NCBI GenBank assembly: GCA_016935565.1
Contig: JAFGQS010000024.1
Span: 1 to 32,338, forward strand
DNA from: Deltaproteobacteria bacterium
Lineage (GTDB): Bacteria > Desulfobacterota > Syntrophia > Syntrophales > UBA6807
DNA: 32,338 nt
Reading direction: 5' to 3'
Shown here: positions 16,361 through 27,622 of the stretch, in pieces
Position numbering within the stretch: the first letter of the stretch is position 1
Layout of the letters: each line of letters opens with the position of its first letter
Position numbers and translations under genes: made by a program
Notes under the pieces: generated by a model
What the model was told of the DNA's origin: nothing
Seen by the model: the letters and a program-made list of their open reading frames with translations, nothing else
The model's database searches: none

Positions 16361-16855
16361 TTAAATAGTTTCGTCGGTCTTTGTTTTCTTCTTGACCATC
16401 TCAAGAACAAGAATAATTGCTCCAACCGTAATGGCACTGTCGGCAACATTAAAGGCCGGCCAGTGATAAGAAAAAAGATAAAAATCGAGAAAATCAATAA
16501 CTTCACCAAAGCGTACCCGATCGATCAGGTTTCCCACGGCACCACCTAAAATCAATGACAGGCAAAGGGTGAGGAGCAGTCTTTCATCACTGATCTTCTT
16601 TATCAAATAGAGAATCATAATGATGGCCATCACTGCTATAGCGACAAAGAAAATTGAACGAAATGCAGGGGAAGAATCGGCAAGGAAACCGAAGGCGGCT
16701 CCGGGATTCCTGATGTAGGTAATGTTAAAGAATCCGTCGATGACAATAATAGAATCACGGAGAGACATATGCGACATGACATATATTTTTGTTACCTGAT
16801 CCAGCAGGAGAATGATTCCTACGGGAATAAAAAAGAGTGTGTATTTTTTTTTCAC
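16361..16855 (-). CDS. lspA: lipoprotein signal peptidase (signal peptidase II)
   Basis: 164 residues from GTG at 16855, which has GGAG 8 bases upstream and gives the normal length; the open frame runs 27 codons further without support. Four membrane helices. Conserved blocks are DQVTK near residue 20, YIRNPGAAFGF (48-58), GGAVGNLIDR (104-113), and the catalytic Asp pair Asp121 (EVIDFLDFY) and Asp139 (FNVADS), spaced as in E. coli. It cleaves diacylglyceryl-prolipoproteins before the lipobox Cys, and would process the LLSGC lipoprotein in this window. It follows ileS on the same strand, a classic pairing. Confidence 0.96.
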   Translation of the reverse strand: MKKKYTLFFIPVGIILLLDQVTKIYVMSHMSLRDSIIVIDGFFNITYIRNPGAAFGFLADSSPAFRSIFFVAIAVMAIIMILYLIKKISDERLLLTLCLSLILGGAVGNLIDRVRFGEVIDFLDFYLFSYHWPAFNVADSAITVGAIILVLEMVKKKTKTDETI

Positions 16856-16973
16856 GGTTGCACTCCACTTCAGACAGTCAGCTCCCTGCATTCGGGTAAC
16901 TGACTGCCCGCTCTTTAATTTTAAAAACGTTTTCAAACCACAATCAAATCAGCGAATCGCAGAGCTTTTCATC

Positions 16974-19775
16974 TTACATGAGATTGCCGACACATCGTTC
17001 ACAGATGGTCGGATGATCGCTACTCACACCCACAGTCTCGCTGTAATTCCAGCACCGTTCACATTTTCGCCCCACAGCCTTTGACACACCAATTTTCAGG
17101 CCTTCAATTTCTGTGCTTTCATAGGGATTTTCGATTCTGTCCTCATCGAGAATATTTATTTCGGAGACAATCAACAGTGCTCTCACATCCTGATCATAGC
17201 TCACCAGAAGCTTTCGTAATTTCTCAGGGGCATAAACATCAACGTTACTGTCGAGAGAATGTCCCACCAGTTTCTTCTGCCGTGCCAGCTCTATCGCTTT
17301 TGATACCTCACTCTTAAAGTCGACAAGGGTCAGCCATGTTTGTCCGAGGTCCTGATCAACATAGTCAGTGTTGACTTCAGGAAAGAGCGTCATATGGACA
17401 CTCTCTTCCTTGCCTTCATATGCAGGAAGGTTTTCCCATATTTCCTCCGCGGTAAAGCTGAGAATGGGTGCCAGGAGCCGTACCATAGTATCGAGGATAA
17501 TATACATAGCACTCTGAGCTGATCGCCTTTCCCTGGATTTTGCCTTTGATGTATAGAGCCTGTCCTTTAAAACATCGAGATAGAGGGCACTCAGATCGAC
17601 GACACAGTAATTGTGCAGTGTATAATACACTACATGGAACTGATAATTTTCATAGGCCCGCCTGACACGCCGGATAACATCTTGAAGCCTGTTGAGAGCC
17701 GCCTTGTCCATCTCCTTCATATCTTCGTAGGAAACCATATCTTTCTTGATTTCGAAATCATACAGATTGCCCAGGATATACCTGCTTGTGTTGCGAATCC
17801 TCCTATAGGCATCGATGAGACGTTTCAGAATCTCATCAGAGATCCTGATATCAACGGTATAATCTTCAGCGGCCACCCAGAGTCTCAATATTTCCGCCCC
17901 GTATTCATTAACCAGTTCCTGGGGGTCAATAACATTGCCCACAGACTTGGACATTTTTCTTCCTTCTCCATCGACAACAAACCCATGGGTCAGAACCGTT
18001 GTATACGGAGCCCTCCCCCTCGTTCCAACCGACTCGAGAAGGGATGAATGAAACCATCCCCGATGCTGATCGCTTCCCTCAAGATACATGTCTGCCGGCG
18101 ACCGAAGAGTCTCCCACTTTTTTACGTTTTCCAGTACTGCCGCATGACTCACACCCGAATCAAACCAGACATCGAGAATGTTCGATTCCTTGGTGAAATC
18201 ATCGCCATCACAGTGAGGACATACCGTTCCTTCAGGCAAGAGATCTTTGACGTCCCTCTCATACCACACATCGGCACCATGTTCCTTCACCAGTTGTACA
18301 ACATGGTCGATCGTCTCTTTCGTATACAGCGGTTCGCCGCACTGTCTGCAGTAAAATATTGTAATGGGAACCCCCCACAAACGTTGCCGTGAAATACACC
18401 AATCGGGTCTGTTTTCAATCATACCGTAGATGCGATCACGACCCCATGCTGGTATCCACGAAACACTATCTATTGCTTCGAGTGCTTTCTTTCTCAATTC
18501 ATTCTTTTCCATGGAGATAAACCATTGCTCGGTCGACCTGAAAATAATGGGATTTTTGCAACGCCAGCAGTGAGGATACTGGTGCTCGATATCGACGAGA
18601 CCGAGAAGGGCACCAACTTCTTTTAACTTTTCATTCACGAGATCGTTGGCATCAAAAACGAACTGTCCGGCAAAGAAATCAACATCAGGAGTAAAATTGC
18701 CATCGTCATCAACAGGAGCATACACCTCTAAATCATATTCCAGCCCAATTTCATAGTCCTCCTGACCATGCCCCGGTGCAATGTGAACGGTTCCCGTCCC
18801 CGCATCAAGTGTCACAAACGGCGCCAGTATCAGGACACTTTCACGATCAATAAAGGGATGCTTACATTTGAGTCCTTCTACAACCTTGCCTTTGAACTCA
18901 TCAATGATTTCGTATGGCTCATCTTTGTACCCGAACGCATCCATGCAATAATCAAGGAGTTCCTTTGCGAAAATCAAAGTTTCACCATTCACCCTCACGG
19001 CAACATAGTCAAAATCCTCATGAAAGGCGATGGCAAGATTGGCGGGTATCGTCCAGGGGGTCGTCGTCCAGATAACAACACTGACATTTTCTCCTTTGAG
19101 CTTGGGAAAAACCGAAGATATATCGGACATCATGGGAAATTTCACATAGATGGACGGCGTCGAATGATCTTCATAGTCAACTTCCGCTTCGGCCAGTGCT
19201 GTTTTGCAGGAGGCACACCAGTAAACCGGTTTTTTCCCCCTGTAAATGGCATCCTTCAGCAGAAGCGTTCCCAGTTCCTCAACAGTTTTCGCTTCGTACT
19301 CATAATCCATGGTGACATAGGGGTTTTCCCATTCGCCGACGCACCCGAGTCGCTTGAACTGCGTACGTTGTAGGTCAAGGTACTTCTCGGCATAAGAACG
19401 GCAGAGCTTTCTCTTCTCGGCAGGTGCAAGGCTGTATTGTTTATCCCCCAGCTCTTTATCGACCTGATGCTCAATGGGAAGACCGTGGCAGTCCCATCCG
19501 GGAACAAAGATACTGTCAAAACCAATCATATTCTTCGATTTAACAACTATATCCTTGATGATCTTATTCAATGCCGTGCCGAGATGTATGTCACCGTTCG
19601 CATAGGGAGGTCCATCATGAAGTATGTACTTCGTTCTTCCCTTTGATACGTTTCTTATCTTCCCATAGATACACATTTCTTCCCACTTTTTCAGGATTTC
19701 CGGTTCTTTCGTGGAAAGATTCGCCCTCATGGAAAAACCGGTCTTCGGCAAATTCAAGGTATCTTTATAATCCAT
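16974..19775 (-). CDS. ileS: isoleucyl-tRNA synthetase
   Basis: 933 residues from ATG at 19775 with GGGAG about 8 bases upstream; the open frame begins 20 codons earlier without a site. Class I features are [19 protein letters not shown] near the N-terminus (the HIGH motif appears as HLGT), the editing (CP1) domain with [19 protein letters not shown], and KMSKSVGN. The C-terminal zinc ribbon is CERCWNY then CERCVGN. It charges tRNA-Ile and hydrolyses Val-tRNA-Ile. lspA follows after about 120 bases in the same direction. There is no room for a T-box: the groEL terminator lies less than 100 bases upstream. Confidence 0.97.
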   Translation of the reverse strand: MDYKDTLNLPKTGFSMRANLSTKEPEILKKWEEMCIYGKIRNVSKGRTKYILHDGPPYANGDIHLGTALNKIIKDIVVKSKNMIGFDSIFVPGWDCHGLPIEHQVDKELGDKQYSLAPAEKRKLCRSYAEKYLDLQRTQFKRLGCVGEWENPYVTMDYEYEAKTVEELGTLLLKDAIYRGKKPVYWCASCKTALAEAEVDYEDHSTPSIYVKFPMMSDISSVFPKLKGENVSVVIWTTTPWTIPANLAIAFHEDFDYVAVRVNGETLIFAKELLDYCMDAFGYKDEPYEIIDEFKGKVVEGLKCKHPFIDRESVLILAPFVTLDAGTGTVHIAPGHGQEDYEIGLEYDLEVYAPVDDDGNFTPDVDFFAGQFVFDANDLVNEKLKEVGALLGLVDIEHQYPHCWRCKNPIIFRSTEQWFISMEKNELRKKALEAIDSVSWIPAWGRDRIYGMIENRPDWCISRQRLWGVPITIFYCRQCGEPLYTKETIDHVVQLVKEHGADVWYERDVKDLLPEGTVCPHCDGDDFTKESNILDVWFDSGVSHAAVLENVKKWETLRSPADMYLEGSDQHRGWFHSSLLESVGTRGRAPYTTVLTHGFVVDGEGRKMSKSVGNVIDPQELVNEYGAEILRLWVAAEDYTVDIRISDEILKRLIDAYRRIRNTSRYILGNLYDFEIKKDMVSYEDMKEMDKAALNRLQDVIRRVRRAYENYQFHVVYYTLHNYCVVDLSALYLDVLKDRLYTSKAKSRERRSAQSAMYIILDTMVRLLAPILSFTAEEIWENLPAYEGKEESVHMTLFPEVNTDYVDQDLGQTWLTLVDFKSEVSKAIELARQKKLVGHSLDSNVDVYAPEKLRKLLVSYDQDVRALLIVSEINILDEDRIENPYESTEIEGLKIGVSKAVGRKCERCWNYSETVGVSSDHPTICERCVGNLM

Positions 19776-19853
19776 GGAAATTCTCCCAATTTTTATTATC
19801 CAGGGACAGTACCACAATTCATAATTGATACGCAATCATTTCCTTAAACAAAA

Positions 19854-19884
19854 AAAGCCCCCTGCCATAAAGCAGGGGGCTTTT
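19854..19884 (-). terminator. strong bidirectional terminator of groES-groEL
   Basis: A 12-bp perfect stem (19854-19865 with 19872-19883), loop of six, has T-runs on both strands. On the minus strand it ends groEL and insulates ileS. Confidence 0.9.
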
Positions 19885-19915
19885 ATCATCGGTAGATTTC
19901 CGGTGGAAAACCGAA

Positions 19916-21872
<1,957 letters not shown>

Positions 21873-21965
21873 CCTTAAACTTCTCCTTTCCTATCAAATT
21901 GTTTTGAATAAAATTCTTTTAAATGCCAAAACCTTACCTATTGCATTCCCTCCGTAATCAAACTT

Positions 21966-21993
21966 AAAATAAACATGAATTTGATTCTGTCAA
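21966..21993 (-). promoter_or_regulatory. probable groES-groEL promoter
   Basis: On the minus strand TTGACA (21993-21988) and TATTTT (21971-21966) are 16 bases apart. No CIRCE element is present. The remaining gap up to 22163 contains only an A/T-rich imperfect inverted repeat near 22118-22142. Confidence 0.45.
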
Positions 21994-22163
21994 GTTTCGT
22001 AAAAATATTTTTTTGTTCTCCCGCTCGTGAAATGAATCCGTATCGCCACATGATAAAAAAACTGGACAGATTGTCACTGAATGATATTCCGGTAATGACC
22101 TTCTCAGAGTATCAACAAAACGGAACACCTTTTCGTTTTTGAAAAATCGGCATTTTCTTTTGG

Positions 22164-22778
22164 CTACTGATTGCGCGGAGGTATAATCTCTACCGCAACA
22201 TCGCAAAGATCTTTAAACTTTTTTGCATCATCCAGCGAGCCCACGATATCACCATAATGAATAGGAATTGCAAGCTCCGGTTTCACAGCGTTAACTGCCT
22301 GGACCGCCTCTTCAGCGGTCGTGGTATAGGTCCCACCGACCGGCACAATCATTATGTCAGCTTTGATATCTTTCATCTCGGGAATAACATCCGTATCACC
22401 ACAATAGTAGATTCTCTTTCCCTCCATGGTTATGACAAAACCGATCCAGCAGTTTGCCTTCGGATGAAAGATCTTGTTCGTATTGTACGACGGGACTGCC
22501 TCTACTTCAATGTCCCCCACCTGAACCACATCTCCCGGTTTCACCGCTCTCACGTCACCCGAAACCTGAGAAGCACAGTCCGATGTTGTGATAATGACCG
22601 TGTCTTTTTTCTGTATCTTTTTAACATCCTCCGGCGAAAGGTGATCATAGTGGGAATGACTGATGAGAATAAGATCGGCAGGATCGGAATCCTGGAGTTT
22701 CCATGGATCGATATAAACAGTCTTATCGCTTTTTATCTTAACACTCGAATGCCCAAACCAGGTTATTTTCTCTAACAT
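22164..22778 (-). CDS. metallo-beta-lactamase-fold metal-dependent hydrolase (UPF0173-like)
   Basis: 204 residues. The start WFGHSSVKIK has the early His of this family; the metal motif is SHSHYDHLS (His41, His43, Asp45, His46), with later ligands in YCGDTDVIPEM and AIPIHYGD. This is the YtkL/UPF0173-like branch, also related to UlaG-type lactonases; the substrate is unknown. It has an AAGGGGG ribosome-binding site and lies alone between the phosphate symporter gene and groES, all on the minus strand. Confidence 0.9.
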   Translation of the reverse strand: MLEKITWFGHSSVKIKSDKTVYIDPWKLQDSDPADLILISHSHYDHLSPEDVKKIQKKDTVIITTSDCASQVSGDVRAVKPGDVVQVGDIEVEAVPSYNTNKIFHPKANCWIGFVITMEGKRIYYCGDTDVIPEMKDIKADIMIVPVGGTYTTTAEEAVQAVNAVKPELAIPIHYGDIVGSLDDAKKFKDLCDVAVEIIPPRNQ

Positions 22779-22870
22779 GTTTTACCCCCTTACAAAAATG
22801 CATGAAATAATTCTCACCATGTATTAAAAATTCTGGCTTCCGACTACCGTTTTCCGGATTTATGCTTTCG

Positions 22871-24478
22871 TTATCTCTTCCCGATATGTAATATGCCCTT
22901 TGTGATATTACACAGGTGATCGTTCAATCGTTCGATATCTGTTACTATATCAGAGAATATCAGGCCTGCATCACTGACACACACACCTTCCTCAAGTCTC
23001 CTGATATGATTGAGCTTATACTGCGTGGTCAGTTCATCAATTTCCTGTTCTATATTCAAGGTAATACTGGCGGCTTTATGATCATCACCGAGAATGGCCT
23101 TCTTGGTATGCCGCATCAGGGTCTCAGTTTTGTCAAAGAGTTTCTCGAGTTCCATGACGGCGTGAGGAGAAAAAGTCAAATCGTATTCATACGCTCTCTG
23201 AGCCAACTTGACAATATTTTCACAGTAATCGCCTACTTTCTCAATATCATTCACGCTATGGAGGATTGCCGGAACCAATCTTCTCTGCTTATCCATAAGC
23301 TCATTTTGCGTCATCTCAACAAGATATTCCGTAATGCTCTTCTGCATCTCATCAACGGATTCTTCATCAAAGGAAATTTCATTTCGCAGCTTATGATTAT
23401 AATTTATCGTACACTTTCTTGCCTTATCCAGCATTTCCTGACAAATGCTCAGCATCGCGGCCAGCTCTTTAACAACCGCCTTGATCGCCAGATGGGGTGT
23501 CACCAATAAATTTTTATCAAGATGTCTCGCTTCCTTCTTTTCATATTCAATACCCGGAATACATTTGTTTAAAATATTTACCAGGTATGACACGAAGGGA
23601 AGAAAGATAATGGTGTTGATCACATTGAAGATTGTATGCGTATTGGCAATCTGCCGGGCAACATCACCCGAGATTACGGGAATATACGTCAGGTAGTAAC
23701 TCACCAACGGTAAGGCAATTATCACACCCGCAACATTGAAAAGGGTATTACCAAGTGCGAGCCTTTTGCTTGACAAGTTTCCACCGATACTTGCAATATA
23801 TGCCGTAACACACGTACCGATATTGGTTCCGAATATAAGATAAATAGAAGACGACAGATCCAGCAAGCCGGCCGATGCAAACGCTATGATCATACCCATT
23901 ACCGTTGAGCTGCTTTGCAATATGGCCGTCACCGTGAGACCAGCTAAAATCCCGAAGAACGGTTGGCTGCCAAATCTCAAAAAGATATCTTTCGTTGTTC
24001 CATTATCCGCCAGAGGTTTCACTGCAGTGCTCATCATGGCAAGTCCCAGGAATAAAAAACCGAATCCCAGCAAGGCCAGACCTTTGTTTTTATTCTTGTC
24101 TTTCTTGGCAAAAAAGAAAATCATAGCCCCGACAAAAACAAAGAATGGGGCAATAGTTGTAAATTTAAATGCGATTAACTGAGCAGTGACCGTAGTCCCG
24201 ATATTGGCACCAATCATAATGGCCAATGCAGCACCGAGTTGCATGAGACCTGCATTTAAAAAACCTATGAGCAATACAGAGGTCGCACTGGAGCTCTGTA
24301 TTATTGACGTCACAGCCATCCCGATAAAGGCTGATCTGAATCTGTTTGATGTCATCTTTTCCAGCATTGTTTTCAACAATGTTAACGATAACTTCCTGAG
24401 CGAATCGCTCAAAAGATACATGCCGTATATAAACAGACCCAGTCCGCCGATAACACCCAACGCTATTTTATAATCCAT
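22871..24478 (-). CDS. Na+/phosphate symporter family protein with PhoU-like tail
   Basis: 535 residues. The N-terminal 310 residues carry two inverted Na/Pi-cotransporter repeats, each with the QSSS signature (VTSIIQSSSATSVLL near residue 61 and AILQSSSTVMGM near residue 187), plus the paired GANIGTTVTAQ and GTNIGTCVTAY. The C-terminal 200 residues are a helical PhoU-like domain (NDIEKVGDYCENIVKLA, DIERLNDHLCNI). This is the YjbB/NptA-with-PhoU architecture, linked to phosphate transport or efflux at the inner membrane. An AGGT site precedes the ATG. A nearly 400-base leader region lies upstream; two CTGTCAY half-sites there recall Pho boxes but are not spaced like one. Confidence 0.94.
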   Translation of the reverse strand: MDYKIALGVIGGLGLFIYGMYLLSDSLRKLSLTLLKTMLEKMTSNRFRSAFIGMAVTSIIQSSSATSVLLIGFLNAGLMQLGAALAIMIGANIGTTVTAQLIAFKFTTIAPFFVFVGAMIFFFAKKDKNKNKGLALLGFGFLFLGLAMMSTAVKPLADNGTTKDIFLRFGSQPFFGILAGLTVTAILQSSSTVMGMIIAFASAGLLDLSSSIYLIFGTNIGTCVTAYIASIGGNLSSKRLALGNTLFNVAGVIIALPLVSYYLTYIPVISGDVARQIANTHTIFNVINTIIFLPFVSYLVNILNKCIPGIEYEKKEARHLDKNLLVTPHLAIKAVVKELAAMLSICQEMLDKARKCTINYNHKLRNEISFDEESVDEMQKSITEYLVEMTQNELMDKQRRLVPAILHSVNDIEKVGDYCENIVKLAQRAYEYDLTFSPHAVMELEKLFDKTETLMRHTKKAILGDDHKAASITLNIEQEIDELTTQYKLNHIRRLEEGVCVSDAGLIFSDIVTDIERLNDHLCNITKGILHIGKR

Positions 24479-24874
24479 ATTGATACCTGATTTTCTTCAT
24501 CCTGCATCTCAACGAGACATGCCAAGACATTGTGACAGAGCGCACATGCTAATAGCCCAAAATGACAGAATATATCTTTAATATTAAGTACTTATATTTT
24601 TACAGACACGGGTGTTTTGTTACCAGAGAATAAGGCTGATAGTCAACCCTAAAGTAACTGTTCATGACAAAAGGCCTCAGAAACGGGGCACGGAATATCG
24701 GCAAACACGCAATGAGGAATATAATTTTCCGGAACTCTAAAGGATGTCGCCGCGAGTGGGGTACCTTTTGGAAACGAAGTCGGGTTGAAATAAAAGATTA
24801 CCTTACAACATTACTGACCGATATAAATGTATCACCCCACTTACAAGGCGGGACACCTTGTCGGGCCCTCGTGG
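24479..24874 (-). other. 396-base gap between radA and the phosphate symporter gene
   Basis: No gene is supported. Near the symporter start are CTGTCAT (24568-24562) and CTGTCAC (24538-24532) on the minus strand. Further up is TTGACT followed 18 bases later by TAACAA, a weak promoter match. Next to the radA end a short hairpin CAAGG/CCTTG (24844-24860) lacks a T-run. The middle 200 bases show nothing I can name. Confidence 0.5.
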
Positions 24875-26233
24875 TTAAAAAAGCTCATCGATCAACTCTT
24901 TGAGATTGCTGATTCTGATTAATGAAATATCGGTTTCCGAAAAGACATCGCTCGAAACGATTCTGGGAAGGATACAGCGGTTAAATCCCATTTTGGCGGC
25001 TTCTTTTATCCTCGTTTCAATATGACCGATCCCTCTCACCTCTCCCGTAAGCCCCACTTCACCGCAGACAATGGTACCCGCATCGATGGGCCTGCCGAGA
25101 AAACCGGACACTAAAGACGATACGATCCCCAGATCTACTGCCGGCTCATTCAACCTGACACCGCCGGCTACATTGATAAAGATATCATGGTTCACGAGAT
25201 GCAGGCCGCATATCTTATCAAGGACGGCAGCCAACAACGAGACCCTGTTGTGGTCAACACCGATGGTCGTCCTCCTGGGCACACCGAAGTTTGTCTCACT
25301 GACGAGCGATTGAATTTCTACCAGGATCGGTCTCGTACCTTCCATACTGGGCACAACGACGGAACCGGCTGCGCCTTTCGGACGCTCCGACAGGAAAAGG
25401 GCGGAAGGATTTGTAACTTCGAACAGACCATGGTCTCTCATCTCAAAGACACCGATTTCATTCGTCGGTCCGTACCGGTTTTTGACCCCCCTGATGATTC
25501 GAAACGTATGGCCCGAATCTCCCTGAAAATAAAGAACGGCGTCCACCATGTGTTCCAGTACCTTCGGCCCCGCTATTGCCCCGTCCTTTGTTACGTGACC
25601 GATGAGGAAGATGGGCACACCCGTCTTTTTTGATAGCAATATGAGCCGTTCAGACGATTCTCTCACCTGTCCCACACTGCCCGGTGCCGATGAAAGCTTT
25701 GATGAATATATTGTCTGGATTGAATCAACCACCACAACATCCGGTTTTAGATACTCAATCTGATGCATGATAGCTTCAAGGGAAATCTCAACATATATCA
25801 TGAGATTGTTTGATGAGGCACCGATTCGATTGCCCCGAAGTTTTATCTGCCGTGCCGATTCTTCTCCGGAAATGTATAAAACCGTATGTCCCGCATGGGC
25901 AAGATTCTGCAGTACCTGGAGCAGCAACGTCGATTTACCGATTCCGGGATCACCACCCACAAGCACGGATGAGCCTTTTACGATTCCCCCGCCAAGAACC
26001 CGATCCATTTCAGCGATTCCGATTTTGATTCTCTCGTTATCATCCAGCTCAATCGCTTCAATCGGCATCGGTGATTCGTTAAATCCAATCTGAAAAGGAT
26101 CACCCTCATCGACTTTTCGCATTTCTTCTTCCGCAAACTGATTCCATTCACCGCATGCGGGACATCTTCCCAGCCATTTCGGCGATTGGTAGCCGCAGTT
26201 CTGACAAAAAAAGACGGTTTTGATTTTTCTCAC
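24875..26233 (-). CDS. radA: DNA repair/recombination protein RadA (Sms)
   Basis: 452 residues from GTG at 26233, supported by GAGAGG about 8 bases upstream; the open frame starts 16 codons earlier. The N-terminal zinc ribbon has Cys10, Cys13, Cys24 and Cys27. Next come the RecA-like core with Walker A GGDPGIGKSTLL, Walker B VVVVDSIQT, and the RadA-specific KNRYGPTNEIGVFEM, and a C-terminal Lon-like domain. RadA is a hexameric helicase that promotes branch migration in recombination. It is transcribed away from serC. Confidence 0.97.
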   Translation of the reverse strand: MRKIKTVFFCQNCGYQSPKWLGRCPACGEWNQFAEEEMRKVDEGDPFQIGFNESPMPIEAIELDDNERIKIGIAEMDRVLGGGIVKGSSVLVGGDPGIGKSTLLLQVLQNLAHAGHTVLYISGEESARQIKLRGNRIGASSNNLMIYVEISLEAIMHQIEYLKPDVVVVDSIQTIYSSKLSSAPGSVGQVRESSERLILLSKKTGVPIFLIGHVTKDGAIAGPKVLEHMVDAVLYFQGDSGHTFRIIRGVKNRYGPTNEIGVFEMRDHGLFEVTNPSALFLSERPKGAAGSVVVPSMEGTRPILVEIQSLVSETNFGVPRRTTIGVDHNRVSLLAAVLDKICGLHLVNHDIFINVAGGVRLNEPAVDLGIVSSLVSGFLGRPIDAGTIVCGEVGLTGEVRGIGHIETRIKEAAKMGFNRCILPRIVSSDVFSETDISLIRISNLKELIDELF

Positions 26234-26358
26234 ACTCGAAACCTCTCGATGTATTGCGAACACTTCAATATGAGAACTCACGGAAACAGCTGGCCGCGCA
26301 TCAATCGGGATAGCGAAGGATTCATCTGAAGCACTATTCGTGCCTGATATTATGGTTA

Positions 26359-26382
26359 TTTTGTGTTCTCGTCAACACAAAA
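26359..26382. repeat. 9-bp perfect inverted repeat between radA and serC
   Basis: TTTTGTGTT (26359-26367) and AACACAAAA (26374-26382) flank CTCGTC. It lies between divergent genes and upstream of the serC promoter. There is no T-run after it on the plus strand, so it looks like an operator or a cruciform and not a terminator. Confidence 0.5.
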
Positions 26383-26410
26383 CGAAAACGCTTGAGGAAA
26401 AGAATCAATT

Positions 26411-26439
26411 CTGATAGTAGTTTTAAGTTGAATTATAAT
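26411..26439 (+). promoter_or_regulatory. probable promoter of serC-serA-purA
   Basis: CTGATA (26411-26416), 17 bases, then perfect TATAAT (26434-26439), 25 bases before the serC ATG. Confidence 0.5.
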
Positions 26440-26464
26440 AAAAAGTGGAAGGTTTGTACCAATT

Positions 26465-27592
26465 ATGAATAATCCAAATTTTAGCTCGGGCCCTTGCAGC
26501 AAGAGGCCGGGGTGGAATCTCAATACTTTAAAAGATGCGGCCATAGGCCGTTCCCACCGAAGCTCCCTGGGACGGAAAAAACTGGCCATGGCAATCAATG
26601 AGAGCAAGCGATTACTTGAAATCCCGGAAGGATATCTTCTCGGCATACTGCCCGCATCAGATACGGGAACTTTTGAGTTAGCCATGTGGTCTCTTCTTGG
26701 GCACAGGCCGGTAACCGTCCTCGTGTGGGAAAGTTTCAGTGAAGGATGGGCGACAGACGTGACCAAGGAACTCAAGCTTAATCCAACGATTCTGAGGGCT
26801 GATTATGGTAAGATCCCCGATTTAGCGGACGTCGACTGGTCTCATGATGTTGTATTCGTCGCCAATGGAACCACCAGCGGCGTTAAAATACCGAACTGGG
26901 ACTGGATCTCACCAACAAGAGAAGGATTAACACTCTGCGATGCGACCAGTGCAGCATTTGCCATGTACATTGATTGGTCGAAGGTGGACGTCCTTACCTA
27001 TTCCTGGCAGAAATGTCTCGGTGGAGAAGCCGCTCACGGAATACTCGTTCTCAGTCCACGGGCAGTCACTCGCATTGAATCCCACGACACCCCGTGGCCG
27101 ATGCCGAAGATATTTCGCCTCAAGAAAGGTGGAAGGCTGAACCGGGCTATCTTCGACGGCGACACCATTAACACCCCTTCTATGCTCTGTGTCGAAGACT
27201 ATCTCGATGCACTCAAATGGGCGGACCACATCGGTCTCGGAGGTCTCATAGAAAGAAGCCTGAAAAACTTGAGGATGATTGAAGAGTGGGTCGAAAAGAC
27301 GGACTGGATAGACTTTCTCGCCGAATCCCCGGAAATTCGATCAAACACATCTGTCTGCTTGAAGGTGGTCAACGAAACATTTCAGGCCATGTCCAGGGAA
27401 GACCAGACATCATTTATCAAGGACGTGGCAGGCACTTTGAGTAAAGAAAATATCGCTCACGACATAAGCTCTTACAAAGACGCACCTCCGGGTTTTCGCC
27501 TCTGGTGCGGCCCGACGATTGACGTATCAGATGTGAAACAGGCAATCGACGGATTGGAAAGAGTATGTTCTCAAAAGTTGAGCGCTCAATAA
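26465..27592 (+). CDS. serC: phosphoserine aminotransferase, archaeal/alphaproteobacterial type
   Basis: 375 residues. Class V PLP aminotransferase that starts NFSSGPCSKRPGW, has the PLP Lys in SWQKCLGGEAAHG, and contains ESHDTPWPMPKIFRL and DGDTINTPSMLCVEDYLDAL, features I associate with the Methanosarcina-type SerC and not the E. coli form. It makes 3-phosphoserine from 3-phosphohydroxypyruvate and glutamate, the product of the next gene, serA, 30 bases downstream. A GGAAGG lies about 12 bases before the ATG. Confidence 0.93.
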   Translation: MNNPNFSSGPCSKRPGWNLNTLKDAAIGRSHRSSLGRKKLAMAINESKRLLEIPEGYLLGILPASDTGTFELAMWSLLGHRPVTVLVWESFSEGWATDVTKELKLNPTILRADYGKIPDLADVDWSHDVVFVANGTTSGVKIPNWDWISPTREGLTLCDATSAAFAMYIDWSKVDVLTYSWQKCLGGEAAHGILVLSPRAVTRIESHDTPWPMPKIFRLKKGGRLNRAIFDGDTINTPSMLCVEDYLDALKWADHIGLGGLIERSLKNLRMIEEWVEKTDWIDFLAESPEIRSNTSVCLKVVNETFQAMSREDQTSFIKDVAGTLSKENIAHDISSYKDAPPGFRLWCGPTIDVSDVKQAIDGLERVCSQKLSAQ

Positions 27593-27622
27593 GAAAACAC
27601 ACATATCGGAGGAATACTTTTA

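Noticed and set aside
19450-19540. IleRS HIGH motif reads HLGT
   Set aside because: The fourth position varies in class I synthetases and the surrounding motif and KMSKS are intact, so loss of activity is not implied. The interval is approximate.
21964-22206. 80-codon open frame (minus) overlapping the end of the metal-dependent hydrolase gene
   Set aside because: No ribosome-binding site, Cys/Arg-rich random-looking product, overlaps a secure gene in another frame.
24664-24903. 79-codon plus-strand open frame between radA and the phosphate symporter gene
   Set aside because: No ribosome-binding site or recognisable domain, and it runs into the end of radA on the other strand.
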